From: Streptomyces griseorubiginosus
Lineage (GTDB): Bacteria > Actinomycetota > Actinomycetes > Streptomycetales > Streptomycetaceae
DNA length: 64,000 bases
Reading direction: 5' to 3'
Assembly: GCF_001514195.1 (NCBI RefSeq)
Contig: NZ_KQ948735.1
Span: forward strand, 249,172 to 313,171
The translations under genes and the position numbers were made by a program. Within the stretch, counting starts at the first letter, position 1, and every line of letters starts with the position of its first letter. The notes under the pieces were generated by a model. That model searched no databases. It was not told where the DNA came from and worked only from the letters and a program-made list of their open reading frames with translations. This document shows positions 1 through 8,103 of the stretch, piece by piece.

Positions 1-1
1 T

Positions 2-871
2 CGCCCCGGAGTCTCCCTGATCCGCGGCAACCCAGCCGAACCGGACACGGATGCGGGCCGCGCAGGCGGCAGCGGCAGCACATCTCCCTCCGCTCCCGAC
101 CCGGACCCCGACACCCACCCCCTCCCCGGCCGGGACCCCGGCCTCGTCCTCGGCCCCCACCCCCACCGCGTCCCCCCGGAGGAACCCCTCGACGAGGCCG
201 AACTCCCCGGCCCCGCCCGCCCCGCCGCCACCTCTCACCGCACCCGGCGCCGCACGGCCCTCGTCGCCGCGGGCGGAGTGCTCACCGCGACCGCGGTCGT
301 GGTCGGGATCGTCCTCGCCACCACCTCCGGCGCACCCGGAGACGACCAGGCGGGCGGGTCCTCGTCGGCTTCCGTCTCCGTCTCCGCAACTGGCGCCTCC
401 ACCCCCACCCCGTCCTCCACGGTCGAGGGCACCTCCCGCCCCCGTTCCCTCCCGCCCGGCGCCCACGAGGAGGCCGGCGGGTTCGCGTGGGCGACCCCCA
501 CCGGCTGGCGCCGGGACGTGAAGACCGGGGCGGAGGTCCACTACACCTCGCCCGACGGCAAGCAGGAGCTCGCGGCCAAGTCCTCCCTGGCGCGGGGCGA
601 CCTGATGGAGACCTGGGAGACCTCCGAGCAGAACGCCCACCAGGGCCAGGACTACCGAAAGATCCGCCTGGAGGAGACGACGTTCCGCGATCACCCCGCG
701 GTCGTCTGGGAGTACACCTTCACCCTCGGCGGCATCCCCTGGCACGCCCAGCTGCTCGGCTTCAACGAGGGCGACAAGTCGTACCAGATCAACACCTGGT
801 ACCAGCCCGACATCGAGCAGAAGGCCCTCGACACGTACGAGAAGGTCAAGGACAGCTTCACCGTGCTGTGA
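2..871 (+). CDS. C-terminal part of a membrane-anchored protein with an extracytoplasmic domain (5' truncated)
   Basis: The reading frame is open from the first bases of the window, so the start lies upstream. What is visible is a Pro/Asp/Gly-rich juxtamembrane region (about 80 codons), an Arg-rich stop (RTRRR), one hydrophobic segment (ALVAAGGVLTATAVVVGIVL) and then a Ser/Thr-rich spacer leading to a folded domain with motifs such as TPTGWRRD and WEYTF, ending in KDSFTVL. This layout (cytoplasmic part, one membrane pass, Ser/Thr/Pro linker, globular outer domain) is typical of the tail of Streptomyces Ser/Thr protein kinases and related sensors, but no kinase domain is inside the window, so the kinase assignment is inference. 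A perfect inverted repeat follows the stop codon. Confidence 0.6.
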   Translation, partial: RPGVSLIRGNPAEPDTDAGRAGGSGSTSPSAPDPDPDTHPLPGRDPGLVLGPHPHRVPPEEPLDEAELPGPARPAATSHRTRRRTALVAAGGVLTATAVVVGIVLATTSGAPGDDQAGGSSSASVSVSATGASTPTPSSTVEGTSRPRSLPPGAHEEAGGFAWATPTGWRRDVKTGAEVHYTSPDGKQELAAKSSLARGDLMETWETSEQNAHQGQDYRKIRLEETTFRDHPAVVWEYTFTLGGIPWHAQLLGFNEGDKSYQINTWYQPDIEQKALDTYEKVKDSFTVL

Positions 872-885
872 ACCGCACGGCACAA

Positions 886-915
886 GGGCCCCGGGGTGTG
901 CACACCCCGGGGCCC
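886..915. terminator. Perfect 15-bp inverted repeat, probable bidirectional terminator
   Basis: The arm gggccccggggtgtg (886-900) is followed at once by its exact complement (901-915). It lies between the convergent ends of the truncated membrane protein and the amino acid permease, so it can serve both. It lacks a T tract, as is usual in Streptomyces. Confidence 0.7.
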
Positions 916-934
916 CGCACGCACCGTCGAAAGG

Positions 935-2347
935 TCAGACGGACACCTTGTCCGTGACGTCACCGGCCGACGCGGACGCCGTACCGCCGCGCCGCCCGAC
1001 CTTCTCCCGCACCACGGCGATGACCAGCACCAACGCCGCGACGAGCAGCGACAGCAGCACGGTCTCCCGTCCGTCGTGCTCCGTGTCGGTCAGCATGTAG
1101 CCGAGGACGAACACGATCAACGCGGCCGTCGCCCAGGTCAGATACGGGTACAGCCACATGCGCACGACCAGCTTCTCCGGCGCCTCGGCCTGGATGATCC
1201 TCCGCATCCGCAGCTGCGAGAAGCAGATGACCAGCCACACGAACAGGGCGACCGCACCGGAGGAGTTGACGAGGAACAGGAAGATCTTGTCGGGGGAGAG
1301 GTAGTTGAAGAAGACGGCGACGAAGCCGAACACCACCGACGCGAGGATCGCGGCCATCGGCACACCGCGCCCGTTGACCCGCGCGAACGCCTTCGGCGCG
1401 TCGCCCCGCTCACCCAGCGAGAAGGCCATCCGGGAGGCCGTGTAGAGACCGGAGTTGAGACAGGACAGCACCGAGGTCAGCACGATGAAGTTCATGATCT
1501 GACCGGCGTGCGCGATCCCGAGGGAGTCGAGCGCGGCCACGTAGGAGCCCTTGTCCTGGATGGACTTGGAGTCCCACGGGATCAACGTGACGACGACGAA
1601 GATGGACCCGAGGTAGAAGACCGCGATCCGCCAGATGATGCTGTTGGTCGACTTGGTCACGGCCCGCTGCGGGTCCTCCGACTCACCGGCCGCCAGGGTC
1701 GCGATCTCGCTGCCCATGAAGGAGAAGACGACCAGGAGCACACCGGTGAGGATGGCGCCGGGCCCGTTCGGCAGGAAGCCGCCGTGACCGGTGAGGTTGG
1801 AGAAGCTCGCCTGGTCGGTGTCGACCCCGGGGAGCACACCGAACACCGCGAGCAGTCCGACGACGATGAACGCGCCGATGGCCACGACCTTGATCCCGGC
1901 GAACCAGAACTCGAACTCGCCGTAGGACCCCACCGAGACCAGGTTGGTGGCGGTCAGCACCACCATCACGATCAGCGCCCACCCCCACTGCGGTACGGCG
2001 GGTATCCATCCTTCGAGGATCTTGGCGCCCGCGGTCGCCTCGACGGCGAGCACCACGACCCAGAAGAACCAGTACAGCCAGCCGATGGAGAAGCCGGCCC
2101 AGCGTCCGAGCGCCCGGTCGGCGTGCGCCGAGAACGAGCCCGAGGTCGGGTTCGCCGCGGACATCTCACCGAGCATCCGCATCACGAGGACGACGAGGGT
2201 GCCGACCAGGGCGTACGACAGCAGAATGCCGGGTCCGGCGGTGGCGATACCGGAGCTGGAGCCCACGAAGAGGCCCGCGCCGATGACTCCGCCGATGGCG
2301 ATCATCGAGAGGTGGCGGTTCTTGAGGCCGGCCTGGAGACCAGTCAT
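935..2347 (-). CDS. Amino acid permease (APC superfamily)
   Basis: A 470-residue integral membrane protein of the amino acid-polyamine-organocation family. The signature glycine-rich first helix is present near the N-terminus (IAIGGVIGAGLFVGSS), then GEMSAANPTSGSF in the second helix region and further hydrophobic segments to about twelve in all. It would import an amino acid by proton symport; the sequence does not tell which one, though the GABA/proline/aromatic permease group looks closest. I start at the ATG read from 2347 because AAGGA lies about 9 bases upstream and the family motif begins 16 residues in; an in-frame ATG 25 codons further upstream has no such support. It is transcribed away from rpiB, and the shared upstream region holds direct and inverted repeats. 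Confidence 0.9.
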   Translation of the reverse strand: MTGLQAGLKNRHLSMIAIGGVIGAGLFVGSSSGIATAGPGILLSYALVGTLVVLVMRMLGEMSAANPTSGSFSAHADRALGRWAGFSIGWLYWFFWVVVLAVEATAGAKILEGWIPAVPQWGWALIVMVVLTATNLVSVGSYGEFEFWFAGIKVVAIGAFIVVGLLAVFGVLPGVDTDQASFSNLTGHGGFLPNGPGAILTGVLLVVFSFMGSEIATLAAGESEDPQRAVTKSTNSIIWRIAVFYLGSIFVVVTLIPWDSKSIQDKGSYVAALDSLGIAHAGQIMNFIVLTSVLSCLNSGLYTASRMAFSLGERGDAPKAFARVNGRGVPMAAILASVVFGFVAVFFNYLSPDKIFLFLVNSSGAVALFVWLVICFSQLRMRRIIQAEAPEKLVVRMWLYPYLTWATAALIVFVLGYMLTDTEHDGRETVLLSLLVAALVLVIAVVREKVGRRGGTASASAGDVTDKVSV

Positions 2348-2455
2348 ACGGGGAATTCCTTCGTGCCGGGGTGGGGGTTCCGTACGAGCGGTGTACGGGT
2401 CGGTCCAGTGAATCGGAGGCAAAGGAATTCCTGAACCTCTGAATCCAGATCGTTA

Positions 2456-2508
2456 CTTGAGGTTTCCTTGAGGTTCCATTGTCAGGTCCCTCGTTTCCTT
2501 GCCTGACA
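2456..2508. promoter_or_regulatory. Divergent promoter region with an 11-bp direct repeat and a 7-bp inverted repeat
   Basis: Between the divergent permease and rpiB starts, cttgaggtt occurs at 2456-2464 and 2467-2475, an 11-bp period that puts both copies on nearly the same DNA face. A second element, tgtcagg (2480-2486), is mirrored by cctgaca (2502-2508). Such repeats could bind a regulator of the permease; no regulator is identifiable. Confidence 0.35.
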
Positions 2509-2550
2509 CCCGGGGCTGCTGCCCCGAAACAGCCGTGTCACACTCGTTCC

Positions 2551-3036
2551 ATGCGCGTGTATCTCGGCTCCGACCATGCGGGCTTCGAACTCAAGAACCA
2601 CCTCGTCGACTGGCTCAAGGCGGCCGGCCACGACCCCGTCGACTGCGGGCCCCACATCTATGACGCCCAGGACGACTATCCGCCGTTCTGCCTGCGCGCC
2701 GCCGAGCGCACGGCCGCCGACCCGGACGCCCTCGGCGTCGTGATCGGCGGCTCCGGCAACGGCGAGCAGATCGCGGCGAACAAGGTCAAGGGCGTCCGCG
2801 CCTCGCTCGCCTGGAGCGAGGAGACCGCGTCGCTGGGCCGCCAGCACAACAACGCCAACGTGGTCGCCGTGGGTGCCCGGATGCACACGCAGGAGGAGGC
2901 GACGAAGTTCGTCGAGACCTTCCTCGCGACCCCGTTCTCCGGCGACGAACGCCACCAGCGCCGCATCGACATGCTGTCGAACTACGAGACGACGGGCGAC
3001 CTGCCGGAGATCCCGGCACACCACCCGCAGCAGTAG
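2551..3036 (+). CDS. rpiB: Ribose-5-phosphate isomerase B
   Basis: A 161-residue cytosolic isomerase of the RpiB/LacAB family that interconverts ribose 5-phosphate and ribulose 5-phosphate in the pentose phosphate pathway. The N-terminal signature MRVYLGSDHAGFELK is complete. The active-site loop reads GGSGNGEQ with Glu at about residue 72 and no Cys in the usual E. coli position, which is the actinobacterial type in which a Glu is the proton-transferring base. The ATG at 2551 is chosen because the fold begins there; an upstream in-frame extension from 2479 adds only unrelated residues. Its product pool also feeds ribulose 5-phosphate to the predicted CDP-ribitol pathway at the other end of the window. 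The stop codon lies inside a 29-bp tandem duplication. Confidence 0.93.
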   Translation: MRVYLGSDHAGFELKNHLVDWLKAAGHDPVDCGPHIYDAQDDYPPFCLRAAERTAADPDALGVVIGGSGNGEQIAANKVKGVRASLAWSEETASLGRQHNNANVVAVGARMHTQEEATKFVETFLATPFSGDERHQRRIDMLSNYETTGDLPEIPAHHPQQ

Positions 3037-3090
3037 CAATTCAGCCCCTCCGGCGTTTGAGGTAGTACTTCAGCCCCTCCGGCGTTTGAG
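3033..3090 (+). repeat. 29-bp tandem duplication covering the rpiB stop codon
   Basis: Copies at 3033-3061 and 3062-3090 differ at two of 29 positions. Each starts gtag, so the TAG stop of rpiB is present in both, and each ends cagcccctccggcgtttgag, a sequence I know as the head of a very common Streptomyces intergenic repeat. Confidence 0.85.
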
Positions 3091-3100
3091 GAGCGGGGGT

Positions 3101-3118
3101 GCGGGGGCTGGCCCCCGC
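3101..3118. terminator. GC hairpin after rpiB, part of a dispersed Streptomyces intergenic repeat
   Basis: gcgggggc (3101-3108) pairs with gcccccgc (3111-3118). A second hairpin, gggggc/gccccc, follows near 3144-3159. The surrounding GC-rich text to about 3185 resembles a repeat found between many Streptomyces genes; it likely ends rpiB transcription upstream of the Nei gene. Confidence 0.5.
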
Positions 3119-3224
3119 GACGGGGGTCGAAGGGGGCGGCGCCCCCTGGAGGACGGGACGGGTAGGGGCGGCGGGGGCGAGAAAATCCCACCCGCACCCC
3201 ACCCGCAGACGAACAAGGAGCACC

Positions 3225-4040
3225 GTGCCCGAGGGCCACACGATCCACCGCCTGGCCCAGGACTACGCCGCCGCCTTCCAGGGCACGAAACCCCTCGTCA
3301 CCAGCCCCCAGGGCAAGTTCTCCGACGCCGCCGAACTCCTCACCGGCTCAGAGCTCACCCGCACCGAGGCCCACGGCAAGCACCTGTTCCTCGGCTTCCG
3401 AGCCACCGACTGGATCCACATCCACCTCGGCCTCTTCGGCAAGGTCACCTTCGGCGGGGCCCCCGCGCCCCCGCCCACCGACACCGTCCGCCTCCGCCTC
3501 GCGAACAGCACGGCGTACGTGGACCTCCGCGGCCCCACGACCTGCGCCCTGATCACCCCCGCCGAGAAGCAGGCGATACACGACCGCCTCGGCCCCGACC
3601 CCCTCCGCGCGGACACCGACGCCGACCCGCAGGCGGCGTACCGACGGATCTCCCGCAGCCGTACGACGATCGCCGCGCTCCTGATGGACCAGAAGGTCGT
3701 CGCCGGCGTCGGCAACGTCTACCGTGCCGAGGTCCTCTTCCGGCACCGCATCGACCCCTACCGCGCGGGCAAGGACATCGCCCCCGTCGAGTGGGACGCG
3801 ATCTGGACCGACCTGGTCGGTCTCATGCGCGAGGGTGTCCGGAACAACCGCATCGACACCGTCCGCCCCGAGCACACCCCGGAGGCGATGGGCCGCCCGC
3901 CGCGCGTCGACGACCACGGCGGCGAGGTCTACGTGTACCGCAGGGCCAACCTGCCCTGTCATGTCTGTGGCGGCGAGATCCGCACCGCCGATCTCGCCGC
4001 CCGCAACCTGTTCTGGTGCCCGAACTGTCAGAAACCCTGA
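3225..4040 (+). CDS. nei: Fpg/Nei-family DNA glycosylase/AP lyase (endonuclease VIII type)
   Basis: A 271-residue base-excision repair enzyme that removes oxidised bases and cleaves the abasic site by beta/delta elimination. The GTG at 3225 follows an AAGGAG-type ribosome site and gives the required N-terminus M-PEGHTIHR: the Pro becomes the N-terminal nucleophile and the next Glu is catalytic. The conserved Lys region (AHGKHLF) and the helix-two-turn-helix (DQKVVAGVGNVYRAEVLF) are present. A C-terminal zinc finger with CHVC and CPNC pairs closes the protein, so all catalytic and DNA-binding elements are intact. PEGH rather than PELPE points to the Nei side of the family. The 3' end faces the Eis-like gene across a tandem-repeat array. 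Confidence 0.92.
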   Translation: MPEGHTIHRLAQDYAAAFQGTKPLVTSPQGKFSDAAELLTGSELTRTEAHGKHLFLGFRATDWIHIHLGLFGKVTFGGAPAPPPTDTVRLRLANSTAYVDLRGPTTCALITPAEKQAIHDRLGPDPLRADTDADPQAAYRRISRSRTTIAALLMDQKVVAGVGNVYRAEVLFRHRIDPYRAGKDIAPVEWDAIWTDLVGLMREGVRNNRIDTVRPEHTPEAMGRPPRVDDHGGEVYVYRRANLPCHVCGGEIRTADLAARNLFWCPNCQKP

Positions 4041-4057
4041 CAACTCCGGCGGCAGCG

Positions 4058-4230
4058 TCTCGGAAGCCGCGCGGCGCCCAGGGGGCCACAACGTCTCAGA
4101 AACCGTGAGGCAGCCAGGGCGCCACAGGTCTCAGAAACCGTGGGGCGGCCAGGGCGCCACAGGTCTCAGAAACCGTGGGGCGGCCAGGGCCGCAGGTCTC
4201 AGAAGCCGTGCGGCAGCCAGGGCGCCACGA
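4058..4230. repeat. Five-unit 33-36 bp tandem array running into the 3' end of the Eis-like gene
   Basis: Units start at 4058, 4094, 4129, 4164 and 4197, each opening tctcagaa(a/g)ccgtg and running through ccagggcgccac. The unit at 4197 contains the last codons and stop of the acetyltransferase gene (read leftwards as ...APWLPHGF stop), so the array looks like repeated copies of that gene end. The Nei stop region (tcagaaaccctga, 4028-4040) resembles the head of a unit. Confidence 0.85.
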
Positions 4231-5428
4231 CCGACCCGAACCCCACCGACGCCTCCGCAAGGGCCCCCTGCCGAAGCTCCCGCACCAGCCCGGCCCCGGC
4301 CAGCGAGGCGAGGCTCACCCCGCCGAGGTAGGCCGCCCCCAACTCCCGTACGGACAGCGCGAGATCGGCCGGATCCGTCGTACGCGTGCACGACGCGCCC
4401 TTGGCGTCCCCGCTGAGCCGCCAACGCCCCGCGTTCCAGGGGCAGAAGGCGTCCTCGACCTCCAACACCACGTCCACCGGCGTCTGGTAGGTCCGCGCCT
4501 CCAGCGCCGCCCCGACGTCCACCAGACGTACGTGCAGCGCGTCCCGCACCAGCGGCGAGCAGCGCCGGATGTCCGAGACGAGGTACTGCCAGGCCTCGTC
4601 CACCGGCCGCCGTCGGATGTCGATCCGCGAGGTCAGGTCGAGGTCGAACAGGAACCGCCACAGCGCGCCGTGTCCGGCCGGGTCCAGCGCCTCCAGGTCG
4701 GAGACGACCACGGTGCCCTTCGGCCCCGTCGCGTCCCAGTCCGCCTTGACCCGGTACCGGACGAACCCCACGACCTCCCCGTCCCGCTCCGCGACCACGC
4801 ACTGGAGCGGCGAGGCGCCGTCGCGCGTGCTCTCCGGGTCAAGGAGCCACAGCCGCTCCCAGCCGGGGATCCGGGCGATCATCCCGGGCCGCCGCGACAC
4901 CAGCCGGGCGTACACCGCCTCGCACGCGTCGAGCACCTCGGCAGGCGCCGCGTACCGCAGCCGTACGTCCTCCGTGCCGGGCGGCACCGACAGGCGGACC
5001 CGGGCGGTGTCGATGTCGGCGTTGAGCTGGTAGGTGCCGACGCCGTAGCCGAACCGGCCGTAGATCACCGGCTCGGAGGCGGTCAGCACGGCCAGCGGTT
5101 CGCCCCAGGAGCGCACGTCGTCCAGCTGGCGCCGCATCATGGAGGTCAGCACCCCGCGCCGCCGGTGCGTGGCCGCCACGCTCACCATGGTCACGCCCGC
5201 GGCGGGCACCGAGGCGCCGCCCGGCACGGTCAGCCGGAAGCTGAACGCCCCCGCCGTCCCCACGCACCGGCCGTCGTCCCAGACGCCGATGGAGCGGTCG
5301 ATCTCGGTGAGTTCACGGAACGTCTCCCGTTCCTCGGCAGGCTCCGGGATCCCGCCGAAGGCGCGGAGCAGGTTGTCGTACCACTCGTCCCAGTCGTCCC
5401 GCCGAAGCACCCGCAAGTCAGTCCCCAT
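4199..5428 (-). CDS. GNAT-family N-acetyltransferase, Eis-like
   Basis: A 409-residue protein matching the length and layout of Eis-type acetyltransferases: an N-terminal GNAT domain, a second degenerate GNAT domain and a C-terminal sterol-carrier-like domain. The acetyl-CoA loop is visible as VSVAATHRRRGVLTSMM (about residues 85-101), and the following segment holds ASEPVIYGRFGYG, a hallmark of the family. Eis proteins acetylate amines such as aminoglycosides or protein lysines; the natural substrate here is unknown. It converges on the Nei gene, and its last ten codons have been duplicated repeatedly downstream. Confidence 0.85.
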   Translation of the reverse strand: MGTDLRVLRRDDWDEWYDNLLRAFGGIPEPAEERETFRELTEIDRSIGVWDDGRCVGTAGAFSFRLTVPGGASVPAAGVTMVSVAATHRRRGVLTSMMRRQLDDVRSWGEPLAVLTASEPVIYGRFGYGVGTYQLNADIDTARVRLSVPPGTEDVRLRYAAPAEVLDACEAVYARLVSRRPGMIARIPGWERLWLLDPESTRDGASPLQCVVAERDGEVVGFVRYRVKADWDATGPKGTVVVSDLEALDPAGHGALWRFLFDLDLTSRIDIRRRPVDEAWQYLVSDIRRCSPLVRDALHVRLVDVGAALEARTYQTPVDVVLEVEDAFCPWNAGRWRLSGDAKGASCTRTTDPADLALSVRELGAAYLGGVSLASLAGAGLVRELRQGALAEASVGFGSVVAPWLPHGF

Positions 5429-5591
5429 GTCCCATGACTACCAGGGCCGCGCGGGCAGGAGCGAGGGAATTTCGGCTTGGTTGCGGCGCGGCGGCCTCCG
5501 GTGAAGTTCACTGTGAAGTTGAACCACCGACGGGGGACAAGTGGGACCTCCCGTGCCAAGCAGCCGGTTCGATGGATAGGGTCCCGAACTA

Positions 5592-6770
5592 ATGGCAGGA
5601 CGAGAGCGGCGCGCGGAAGCCGAGACGTTCACGGCCCGGTTGAGGATGCAGTGGCACCGGGCCCGCGTCGGGCTGCGCAGAAGCGCCGTGGACTACTTCC
5701 GCGGCGACGGCTCGGACTGGGTCGCGCTCGCCGGTCTGCTCCTGACCGTGCCCCTGATCGCGTCCGTCACGCTCATGAACTCCGTGTGGTGCTCCCCGGC
5801 TGCACTGGTCCTGCCGATCGTCGCGGGCGGCCTGCTGCTGCGCCCGGCGAGCCTGCTGGGCCTGTACGCGGCGGCGGCGACCGCGCTGATCGTGGAGTCG
5901 GTGCAGCTCGGGCCGTACACCGAGGGGCCGTCCCGGGTCACGCCCGGTGTGGTCCTGGTCGTGGCCGCCTGCGGTTCCTTCGGTCTGCTCATCGCCCAGT
6001 TCCGCAGCCGGGTCGGGGTGCCCTGGCGGCGCGGCGGCACCATGCTGTTCGACCTGCGCGAACGCATCCGGGTGCAGAGCAAGTTGCCGACGCTGCCGCA
6101 GGGTTGGCACCGCGAGATGGCGCTGCGGCCCGCGGGCGGCCAGTCGTTCTCCGGCGACTTCGTGGTCGCGGCCCGGACCAACGGCGGCCGGACCCTGGAG
6201 GTCGTCCTGACCGACGTGTCCGGGAAGGGCATGGACGCGGGATCGCGCGCCCTGCTGCTGTCGGGCGCCTTCGGCGGACTGCTGGGCTCCCTGCCCCCGC
6301 ACGCCTTCCTGCCCGCCGCCAACGGCTATCTGCTCCGCCAGGACTGGGACGAGGGCTTCGCGACCTCGATCCACCTGGTCCTCGACCTCGACTCCGGCGA
6401 CTACGAGCTCTACTCGGCCGGCCACCCGCCGGGCCTCCAGCTCAGCGCGGGCAGCGGGCGCTGGGAGGAGAAGGCCGCGGAAGGGCCCCTCCTCGGCGTG
6501 TACGACGGCGCCCAGTTCGACCCCGTGAAGGGTTCGCTGCGCCCCGGCGACGTCCTGATGCTGTTCACCGACGGCCTGGTGGAGACGTCCGACCGGGACA
6601 TCGTGGAGGGAATCGACCGTCTTACCGGGGAGGCCGACCGGTATGTGGCGGGCGGTTTCCACGGCGCCGCCTGGCATCTGATCGAGGCGGTGGCGAAGGA
6701 CGTGAACGACGACCGGGCCCTGCTGCTGATCTCCCGAGAGGGACCGACGGCAGCGGGGGGGCCGCGGTAG
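5592..6770 (+). CDS. Membrane-anchored PP2C/SpoIIE-type protein phosphatase
   Basis: A 392-residue protein. After a basic N-terminus come three or four membrane segments (about residues 44-135), then a SpoIIE-like serine/threonine phosphatase domain. The metal-binding signature appears as SGDFVV, TDVSGKGMDAG (about residues 208-218) and LFTDGLVE. Streptomyces carry many such enzymes, which usually act on anti-anti-sigma factors in partner-switching cascades. No anti-sigma or STAS partner is encoded nearby, so the substrate is unknown. There is no GAF or PAS sensor domain, so sensing, if any, would be through the membrane part. A repeat-rich non-coding stretch follows. Confidence 0.87.
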   Translation: MAGRERRAEAETFTARLRMQWHRARVGLRRSAVDYFRGDGSDWVALAGLLLTVPLIASVTLMNSVWCSPAALVLPIVAGGLLLRPASLLGLYAAAATALIVESVQLGPYTEGPSRVTPGVVLVVAACGSFGLLIAQFRSRVGVPWRRGGTMLFDLRERIRVQSKLPTLPQGWHREMALRPAGGQSFSGDFVVAARTNGGRTLEVVLTDVSGKGMDAGSRALLLSGAFGGLLGSLPPHAFLPAANGYLLRQDWDEGFATSIHLVLDLDSGDYELYSAGHPPGLQLSAGSGRWEEKAAEGPLLGVYDGAQFDPVKGSLRPGDVLMLFTDGLVETSDRDIVEGIDRLTGEADRYVAGGFHGAAWHLIEAVAKDVNDDRALLLISREGPTAAGGPR

Positions 6771-6799
6771 GGCTGGGGCGGCGGGGGTTCTTGGGTTCT

Positions 6800-7040
6800 G
6801 GCGGGTTCCTCGCGCTCCCTGGTTCCGGCACACCCTGGTGTTTCCCCGCGCTCCCTGGTTTTCCGGCGCACCCGGGTTTCCCCCGCGCTCCCGGGTTTCC
6901 CGGCGCACCCGGGTTTCCCCGTGCTCCCGGGTTTCCTCGCGCCTCGGGGTGGGTTTCCTGGTGCCCCGGATGGGATTCCTCGTGCCTCGATGGGCTGCCT
7001 CGCGCCACGAGGTGGGTTCCTCGCGCCCCCCGGTGTGGTG
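6800..7040. repeat. Degenerate ~18-bp tandem array within a 497-bp gene-free stretch
   Basis: Between the phosphatase stop (6770) and the HD-domain gene (7268) the sequence alternates units of the type gggtttccc(c/g)cgcgctccc at a spacing of roughly 17-19 bp over about 13 units. Because the unit is near a multiple of three, the reverse strand reads as a spurious Gly-x-x chain. I see no gene here; 7041-7255 is plain GC-rich sequence. Confidence 0.75.
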
Positions 7041-7267
7041 GGACCGCCCCAGCACGCCGGGAGACGGCGCCGGGCGCGGGGAGGGGAGCGCGGCAGGGCG
7101 ACGCGTGTACTACAACTCCCGCCGCACCCCTGGGGATTCGGCGCAGCTCTCCTCGCCGCCGGGCGCGCCCATCGTGCCGTGCCTCCCCGTCGCCCCCCTC
7201 CCCGTCGCCCCCTCCCCGTCGTCGTTCTCCCCGCCCCCGCGGCCCCGCGCCGGGCCACACTGGACGG

Positions 7268-7726
7268 GTGAACCGACTGACGCTCGCCGAAGTAGAGGAC
7301 ACCGCCCGCGCCGCCCACGCCGGCCAGACCGACAAGGCGGGGCGGCCGTACGCCGAACACCTCCGGGCCGTCGCCGAGGGCGTGCGCGCGCGGGGCGGTG
7401 ACGACGAGCAGATCGCGGCGGCCTGGCTGCACGACTCCGTCGAGGACGACGCCCTCTCCGCGCGCTGGCTGGAGGAGGCCGCCCTGAGCCGTCGTACCAA
7501 GGACATCGTGCTCGCCGTCACCAAGCGGGCCGGAGAGCCGCCGGAGGCGTACGCCGGGCGCATCCTCACGACGCCGGGCGCGCTGCTGGTGAAGGAGTCC
7601 GACCTGGCCCACAACGCGGACCCGGCCCGCCTCGCCGTCCTCGACGAGGACACAAGGAGGCGACTGACCGAGAAGTACGCACGGATGCGCACGCTCCTCG
7701 GTCTGAGCGGCGAGGAATCGGACTAG
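7268..7726 (+). CDS. HD-domain protein (putative metal-dependent phosphohydrolase)
   Basis: A 152-residue cytosolic protein made of a single HD domain of the RelA/SpoT hydrolase type. The expected residues are present: His in AAHAGQ, His-Asp in AAWLHDSVEDD, and a later Asp in KESDLAHNAD. Such small stand-alone proteins often hydrolyse guanosine polyphosphates or other nucleotides (compare Mesh1-type enzymes); the substrate is not evident. The GTG at 7268 is used since no ribosome site precedes it and CACACT (7256-7261) sits 6 bases upstream in the position expected for the -10 box of a leaderless transcript. Its 3' end enters a long tandem repeat array. Confidence 0.8.
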   Translation: MNRLTLAEVEDTARAAHAGQTDKAGRPYAEHLRAVAEGVRARGGDDEQIAAAWLHDSVEDDALSARWLEEAALSRRTKDIVLAVTKRAGEPPEAYAGRILTTPGALLVKESDLAHNADPARLAVLDEDTRRRLTEKYARMRTLLGLSGEESD

Positions 7727-8103
7727 GCGCCTCCTCGGTCCGGCCGGGAGTTCGACTGAGTGGCCCTCCTCGGTCCGGCCGGGACTCCGGGCAAGCGGCC
7801 CCGCTCGGTCTGGTCCGGGACTCCGCCCAAGTGGCCGTCCTCGGTCTGTCCGGCCCGGGCAAGGCGGCCGTGCTCGGTTTGTCCGGCCCCGGGAAGGCGG
7901 CCGTCCTCGGTTTGTCCGGCCCCGGGAAGGCGGCCATCCCCGGTCCGCCCGGCCCCGCCCAAGCGGCCGTTCCCGGTCCAGTCCGGCCCCGGCAAGGCGG
8001 CCATTCCCCGTCCACCCGGCCCGGCCCAAGCGGCAAGCCCCGGTCCAGTCCGGCCACGGCCCCGGCCAAGCGCCCTCCCCGGTCCAGCCCGGGGCTCCGG
8101 CTA
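7723..8103. repeat. 33-39 bp tandem array of about eleven units between convergent stop codons
   Basis: Unit cores (ctcggt or cccggt) recur at 7734, 7769, 7804, 7840, 7873, 7906, 7939, 7972, about 8006, 8039 and 8078, mostly 33 bp apart; the units at 7873 and 7906 are nearly identical. The array begins with the TAG of the HD gene in ctaggcg and ends with the complement of the acyltransferase stop, also in ctaggcg. It fills the whole 374-bp gap; I see no gene in it. Confidence 0.85.

Noticed and set aside
5505..5530. PHO box before the phosphatase gene (gtgaagttcactgtgaag)
   Set aside because: On the other strand it resembles GTTCAACTTCAC, but the second unit does not fit the GTTCACC consensus and the spacing is wrong.
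6622..7692. Collagen-like Gly-x-x chain on the minus strand
   Set aside because: The periodicity comes from the 18-bp tandem repeat; outside it the frame runs antisense to the HD gene and the phosphatase end. No start signal.
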